From CAVUBL01 sp963739795 (GTDB lineage Bacteria > Acidobacteriota > Thermoanaerobaculia > Multivoradales > DATKCC01), in the NCBI GenBank assembly GCA_963739795.1, contig CAVUBL010000004.1, forward strand, positions 62,001 through 126,000: 64,000 nt of DNA, in the 5' to 3' direction. The position numbers and the translations under genes were made by a program. Shown one piece after another: positions 59,872 to 64,000 of the stretch. How positions within the stretch are numbered: the stretch's first letter is position 1; each line of letters begins with the position of its first letter. A model generated the notes under the pieces. The model was not told where the DNA came from, made no database searches, and saw only the letters and a list, made by a program, of their open reading frames with translations.

Positions 59872-60648
59872 CTACCGCCCCTTCCACTCCGCCTTCCGCT
59901 TCCCCAGAAACGCCGCCACCCCCTCCGCCTTGTCCTCCGTAGAGAAGCAGAGACAGAACAGGTCCCGCTCGTACAAGATCCCCTCCTCGATCGCCAGCCG
60001 CTCGCTCGCCCGCAGCGCCTCCTTCGCCACCCGCACCGTCAGCGGGCTCATCGAGGCGATCTTCCCGGCCAGCTCCAGAGTCTTGGCCCGCAGCTCGCCG
60101 GCCGGAGCCACCAGCTCCACCAAGCCGATCTCCTTCGCCTCCGTCGCCCGGATCCGGTCGCCGGTCAAGATCAGGCGCATGGCGTGGCCCAATCCCACCA
60201 GGCGGGGCATTCTCTGCGTGCCGCCTCCCCCGGGAATCAGGCCCAGATTGATCTCCGGCTGACCGAAGCTCGCCGTCTCCGAGGCGACCCGCAAGTCGCA
60301 CGACATGGCGAGCTCGCAGCCGCCGCCCAGGCAGTAGCCGTTGATCATGGCGATCACCGGTTTGGGGAAGCTCGACATCACGTCGTAGATCCGCGGGCTC
60401 GCCATCGCCTCGCGCTGGTCGAAGGGGCTCCGCCCCTCGAACTCCGCGATGTCGGCCCCGGCGATGAACGCCTTGTCGCCGGCGCCGGTCACGACCACGG
60501 CGCCGATGCCGTCGTCGTTCTCGATCGCCGCCAGGTGCTCCAGCATCTCGTCGCGCACCTGCTGGTTCAGGGCGTTCATCTTGTCCGGACGGTTGATGGT
60601 GAGGACCGCGACCCGGCCCTCGTCGTTTCGCAGCACGACCTGGCTCAT
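59872..60648 (-). CDS. Enoyl-CoA hydratase/isomerase family protein (crotonase-like), first
   Basis: Crotonase-fold enzyme of 258 aa that hydrates 2-enoyl-CoA. The oxyanion-hole segments are AFIAGADIAEF and INGYCLGGGCELAMSCDLRVAS. The catalytic Glu segment is FGQPEINLGLIPGGGGTQRMPRLVG, with both Glu residues expected for hydratase activity. The ATG at 60648 was chosen by homology; the open frame extends upstream through the next gene's antisense. It is last in the leftward acyl-CoA cluster. Confidence 0.92.
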   Translation of the reverse strand: MSQVVLRNDEGRVAVLTINRPDKMNALNQQVRDEMLEHLAAIENDDGIGAVVVTGAGDKAFIAGADIAEFEGRSPFDQREAMASPRIYDVMSSFPKPVIAMINGYCLGGGCELAMSCDLRVASETASFGQPEINLGLIPGGGGTQRMPRLVGLGHAMRLILTGDRIRATEAKEIGLVELVAPAGELRAKTLELAGKIASMSPLTVRVAKEALRASERLAIEEGILYERDLFCLCFSTEDKAEGVAAFLGKRKAEWKGR

Positions 60649-60650
60649 AG

Positions 60651-61397
60651 CTACCTTGCCCTTCCGGCGGGCCTGGGCCCGCTCCGTGGTTGGTCTGGGA
60701 AGCCCAGCGCTTCGGCGAACGCGCGCCATAGCGCCCGCTGCTGGGCCATGGGGGTGAGGTTTTCCGGATGCCACTGGACCGCCCGCAGCCACCAGCCCGG
60801 CGCGTCCAGGGAGACGGCCTCCACCAGGCCGTCGGTGGCCCGGGCCGTGGCGACGAGGCCGCGGCCCAGGTCCCGAGCGCCCTGGTGATGCCGGCTGTTG
60901 ACCCACGGCACCTCCTCGACGAACAGCCGCCCGAGGGTCCAGTGCGGATCGTCCACGGTCACGGAGTGGACCAGGGCGTCCTTCGGTTCCGAGAGATCGT
61001 GGGGCACCGCCGTGGGGAGCTGGAGGGGGAGATCCTGCCAGAGCGTGCCGCCCAGGAACACGTTGATCACCTGGAGGCCGCGGCAAATTCCCCAGGTGGG
61101 CACCGCCGCCTCCCGGGCCCCGGCGAGGAGCGCGAGCTCCATGGCGTCGCGCTCGGCGAAGACGGTGACCCCGGCTTCGGGGATCGTGGACTCGCCGAAG
61201 AGCGCGGGATCGACGTCCTCGCCGCCGGCGAGGACCAGGCCCAGGGCCTCGGCGGCCAGGGCGTGGTCGTCGCGCCCCGCCTCCGGCTGGATCACCCGGA
61301 TCCGCTCGGCCGGCACGCCGACGAGCTCCAGGGCGGCCCGGTAGTTGGGCGCGTGGTCGCGCTCGGGCGAGCCCACCGCGATCAGCACGTCCCTCAT
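60651..61397 (-). CDS. Class I glutamine amidotransferase-like hydrolase (PuuD/peptidase C26 family)
   Basis: Protein of 248 aa of the gamma-glutamyl-gamma-aminobutyrate hydrolase type. Nucleophile Cys105 in WGICRGLQVINV, and the His-Glu pair in VQWHPEN, complete the triad. VLAGGEDVDPALFGE is the family's glycine loop. These enzymes remove gamma-glutamyl groups, for example from gamma-glutamyl-GABA. It ends 2 bases before the hydratase gene, so it is co-transcribed; why it sits with acyl-CoA genes is unclear. Confidence 0.88.
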   Translation of the reverse strand: MRDVLIAVGSPERDHAPNYRAALELVGVPAERIRVIQPEAGRDDHALAAEALGLVLAGGEDVDPALFGESTIPEAGVTVFAERDAMELALLAGAREAAVPTWGICRGLQVINVFLGGTLWQDLPLQLPTAVPHDLSEPKDALVHSVTVDDPHWTLGRLFVEEVPWVNSRHHQGARDLGRGLVATARATDGLVEAVSLDAPGWWLRAVQWHPENLTPMAQQRALWRAFAEALGFPDQPRSGPRPAGRAR

Positions 61398-61457
61398 CGG
61401 CGGGCCTCCGGCAACCTTCCGCGCTGCCCCGGAGCGGCCATGGGTCCCCGGGGGCCC

Positions 61458-62657
61458 TCAGACGGTCTCGACCAGCGCCGCGGCGCCCATCCCGCCGGAG
61501 ACGCAGAGCGTCGCGATCCCGCGCCGGCCGCCAGAACGCGCGAGGCCGTGGAGCAGGGTGACCAGGATGCGGGCCCCGGTGCAGCCGATGGGGTGGCCCA
61601 GGGCGATGGCACCGCCGTCCGGGTTCACCCGCTCGCGGTCGAAGGCGAGGCCGAGCTCGTCGAGTGCGTCGAGGCAGGCCACCACCTGAGTGGCGAAGGC
61701 CTCGTTGAGCTCCACGGAGTCGACGGCGTCCGCCGCCAGCCCGGTGCGCCCGAGCAGGGCCTCGACCGCCGGCACCGGCCCGATCCCCATGATCCGCGGA
61801 TCGACGCCGACCACCTGCCAGTCGACGAGCCGTGCGACCACCGGCAGGTCGAGCTCGGCCGCGGCCTCCTCGGAGGCCACGATCAAGGCGGCCGCACCGT
61901 CGGTGATACCCGAGGCGTTTCCCGGCGTCACGGTCCCGCCTTCGCGGAAGACGGTCGGCAGCTTGGCGAGCTGCTCCGGGGTGACCCCGTCGCGGGGGTG
62001 CCCGTCCTCACTCACCACCGTCGGGCCCTTGCGCCCCGGCACCTCGACCGGCACGATCTCGCCGGCGAAGCGGCCGGCCCGGCGGGCCCGCTCGCAGCGG
62101 CGCTGGCTCTCGAGGGCGTAGGCATCGGCCTGGGCCCGGGTGATTCCGCGCTCGGCGGCCAGCTCTTCGGCGGTCTCGCCCATCACCAGCCCAGAGAGGG
62201 GGTCGTCGAAGCCGTCGCGGTACATGCCGTCGACGATCTGGTCGTGGCCCAGGCGGTAGCCCCAGCGCCCGCGAGGAAGCATGTACGGCGTGTTCGACAT
62301 GCTCTCCGTGCCGCCGGCGAGGACCACCCGGGCCTCGCCCAGGAGGATCGCCCGGGCCCCGGCCAGGACCGACTGCAGCCCGGAGGCGCAGGCCTGGTTG
62401 ATGGTGAAGGCCGGGCGCTCCACCGGCACGCCCGCCCGGAAGGAGATCTGGCGGGCGGTATTGGGTCCGCCGCCCGCCTGGCGGCCGTGGCCGAAGATCG
62501 TCTGGTCGACCGACTCGGGGGCAAGACCGGCCCGGTCCAGGCAGGCGCGCGCCGCGGCGGTGCCCAGGTCCGCCGCCGACAGCGGGGCGAGAGCCCCGCC
62601 GAACTTCCCGATCGGCGTGCGGACCGGAGCAGCGAGGACGATCCCCACGCGGCTCAT
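61458..62657 (-). CDS. Thiolase (acetyl-CoA acetyltransferase type)
   Basis: Thiolase of 399 aa. The acyl-accepting cysteine is Cys90 (INQACASGLQSV); GHPIGCTGARILVTLLH carries the His and the second active-site segment TLCVSGGMGAAAL the other cysteine. The start segment RTPIGKFGGAL is standard. It condenses or cleaves acyl-CoAs and overlaps the upstream hydratase gene as ATGA, so the two probably form a beta-oxidation or related unit. Confidence 0.94.
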   Translation of the reverse strand: MSRVGIVLAAPVRTPIGKFGGALAPLSAADLGTAAARACLDRAGLAPESVDQTIFGHGRQAGGGPNTARQISFRAGVPVERPAFTINQACASGLQSVLAGARAILLGEARVVLAGGTESMSNTPYMLPRGRWGYRLGHDQIVDGMYRDGFDDPLSGLVMGETAEELAAERGITRAQADAYALESQRRCERARRAGRFAGEIVPVEVPGRKGPTVVSEDGHPRDGVTPEQLAKLPTVFREGGTVTPGNASGITDGAAALIVASEEAAAELDLPVVARLVDWQVVGVDPRIMGIGPVPAVEALLGRTGLAADAVDSVELNEAFATQVVACLDALDELGLAFDRERVNPDGGAIALGHPIGCTGARILVTLLHGLARSGGRRGIATLCVSGGMGAAALVETV

Positions 62658-63460
62658 CGGCCGGAAAACTGCGGCTTCCGCTTCTCGACGTAGGCGGCCA
62701 GGCCCTCCTTGGCGTCGCCGCTCTCGAAGAGCTGCTGCTGGAGCTCGCGCTCGATGGCGAGGCCGCTCTCGAAGGGCACCTCCCAGCCGGACTGGACGGA
62801 GCGCTTGATCCGGCCGACGGCCTTGGAAGCCCGGTTGGGCGGGCAGAACTGGCGGGCGAAGTCGTGGACCTGGGCCTCGAAGTTCTCTGCGTCGAAGATC
62901 CTGTTGATCAGCCCGAGCTCTTCGGCGCGCTCGAAAGAGATCAGCTCGCCGGTGACCATCAGGTCGATGGCCCGCGACTTGCCGACGATCCGCGACAGGC
63001 GCTGGGTGCCGCCGGTTCCGGGGAGCACGCCCAGGTTGATCTCGGGCAGGCCGACCTTGCCCCCGCCGCGCTTGGCGATCCGCAGGTCCGCGGCCATGGC
63101 GATCTCGAGGCCGCCGCCCACGGTGTGGCCGTTGAGGGCGGAGATCACCAGCTTCGGGGTCTGCTCCAGGCGGTTCAGCGTCTCGTTGGCGTGGAGGCAG
63201 AAGTAGTACTTGAAGCGAGGCTCCGCGTTGGTGAGCATCTGGATGTCGGCGCCGGCGCAGAAGAACTTCTGTCCCTGGCCTCTGAGCACCAGCACGTAGA
63301 CGTCGTTGTCGAAGCGCCCGGTCAGGATCGCCTCGTCGAGCTGGCGCATCATCTGGTAGGTGTAGGTGTTGGCGGGCGGGTCGTCGAGGGTGATGTAGGC
63401 GACGCCGTCCCGCGCCTCGTAGTGCACGAGAGTCTTCTCGGAAGCGATCGGTTCAGCCAC
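62654..63460 (-). CDS. Enoyl-CoA hydratase/isomerase family protein, second
   Basis: Crotonase-fold enzyme of 268 aa. Segments FFCAGADIQML (oxyanion hole) and LNGHTVGGGLEIAMAADLRIAK are clear, and VGLPEINLGVLPGTGGTQRLSRIVG carries one of the two catalytic acids; the position of the other is less obvious. It differs from the copy at 59872-60648 enough to expect a different substrate. It is the first gene of the leftward cluster. Confidence 0.92.
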   Translation of the reverse strand: MAEPIASEKTLVHYEARDGVAYITLDDPPANTYTYQMMRQLDEAILTGRFDNDVYVLVLRGQGQKFFCAGADIQMLTNAEPRFKYYFCLHANETLNRLEQTPKLVISALNGHTVGGGLEIAMAADLRIAKRGGGKVGLPEINLGVLPGTGGTQRLSRIVGKSRAIDLMVTGELISFERAEELGLINRIFDAENFEAQVHDFARQFCPPNRASKAVGRIKRSVQSGWEVPFESGLAIERELQQQLFESGDAKEGLAAYVEKRKPQFSGR

Positions 63461-63705
63461 TGTGTCTCCTCCGTGGATAGATTGCTGGATTGGTCCCCGA
63501 ACGAGGCTCGGCGTGGAGAGATTCGGGTCGGAGCGAGCGGCCCAAGGACCGGGCCCGCTCGGGGCTCATTGTTGCACGACGGGCCGGAGCGGGCAAGGAA
63601 TCGGAGCTCGATCCTTGACCCGGGACAGGGGCCTTTCTAGAATTGGTGGGTTACACTTCCTTCGATGCTTGGCCGGGTGCGGCGCTCCCGATCCTCCGAT
63701 CCTCG

Positions 63706-64000
63706 ATGATCACGGGCTACAACACCGACGTACGTCATCAGGACGTGGTCTTCCACGTTCAGACCGAGGACAAGGGGACCGACAACCCCTTCATCGAGAG
63801 CCTCGTCTACGTCGGCGGCCAGGTGCTGGCCGCCAAGCGTGCCGGCTATGCCGACCTCCTGGCCGAGGGCCGGGGGGACCGGGCGATCGTGGAGCTCATG
63901 GAGCGCCAGCACCGCACGGTGATCGCGGCGATCAAGAACGGCCGGTTCGACGCCAAGCTCGAGTCCCTCCTCGAGGCGCGCAAGGCGACCGCCGGGACGG
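63706..64000 (+). CDS. Conserved hypothetical protein, 3' end beyond the window
   Basis: The first 98 codons of a gene cut by the window end. The N-terminus MITGYNTDVRHQDVVFHVQT, followed by ESLVYVGGQVLAAKR and MERQHRTVIAAIKNGRF, resembles uncharacterised proteins I recall from Acidobacteriota. No domain can be named. The ATG at 63706 fits the conserved start. It is divergent from the acyl-CoA cluster; the 245 bases between hold no other gene. Confidence 0.7.
   Translation, partial: MITGYNTDVRHQDVVFHVQTEDKGTDNPFIESLVYVGGQVLAAKRAGYADLLAEGRGDRAIVELMERQHRTVIAAIKNGRFDAKLESLLEARKATAGT

Overview
The window comes from a very GC-rich (roughly 70%) Gram-negative bacterium. Outer-membrane and periplasmic genes, the type of two-component and HD-GYP regulators, and two small conserved proteins of a kind I associate with Acidobacteriota (51309-51473 and the partial gene at 63706) suggest that phylum, perhaps Thermoanaerobaculia. 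This is a guess from gene content, not a phylogeny.

Layout. 1-4541: a LolCDE/MacB-like ABC exporter (two permeases, one ATPase) with a putative outer-membrane barrel. 4532-6907: a secreted M28 zinc carboxypeptidase. 7038-20421: a complete type I-G (formerly I-U) CRISPR-Cas locus. Its effector operon runs leftward (cas3, csx17/cas8u2, csb1/cas7, csb2/cas5-cas6). Its adaptation operon runs rightward (cas4-cas1 fusion, cas2) and is followed by a leader and an array of 39 repeats. An RHH-RelE toxin-antitoxin pair lies between the two operons. The gap in front of cas3 holds a two-pseudorepeat, one-spacer mini-array on the cas3 strand; it looks like a crRNA-like regulatory RNA and is the most interesting object in the window. 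20605-22548: a secreted subtilisin-like protein. 22852-30319: a phosphate-homeostasis block (two PhoU-type proteins, Na/Pi symporter, a 2-phosphoglycerate kinase fused to an archaeal-type phosphoglycerate mutase, PhoR, PhoB, and tandem Pho boxes upstream of phoB). 30463-30637: a MITE-like element. 30739-33292: a Spy-like protein and a radical SAM protein. 33354-37943: the glycine cleavage operon gcvT-gcvH-gcvPA-gcvPB. 38180-43646: a small membrane protein, GlnRS with a YqeY-like tail, QueA, and an MFS exporter. 43748-44320: three tandem 191-bp repeats. 44396-48212: a peptide/nickel-type ABC importer without its ATPases. 48377-51038: two small heat-shock proteins flanking a histidine kinase; the second has a perfect consensus promoter. 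51309-56000: a zinc-ribbon protein, a methyltransferase, and the rplU-rpmA-obg-nadD-rsfS cluster ending in a sigma-54-activator-like AAA+ protein. Obg and NadD share one open frame across a palindromic repeat. 56346-59430: an HD-GYP protein and a deoxyhypusine-synthase-like protein. 59872-63460: a leftward fatty-acid/acyl-CoA cluster (two enoyl-CoA hydratases, thiolase, class-I glutamine amidotransferase). 63706-64000: start of a conserved hypothetical gene cut by the window end.

Intergenic DNA carries at least two dispersed repeat families: a 60-70 bp GC-rich palindrome in five copies, and an 80-90 bp element in two copies. There are also decayed insertion-sequence ends. No tRNA or rRNA genes were recognised.
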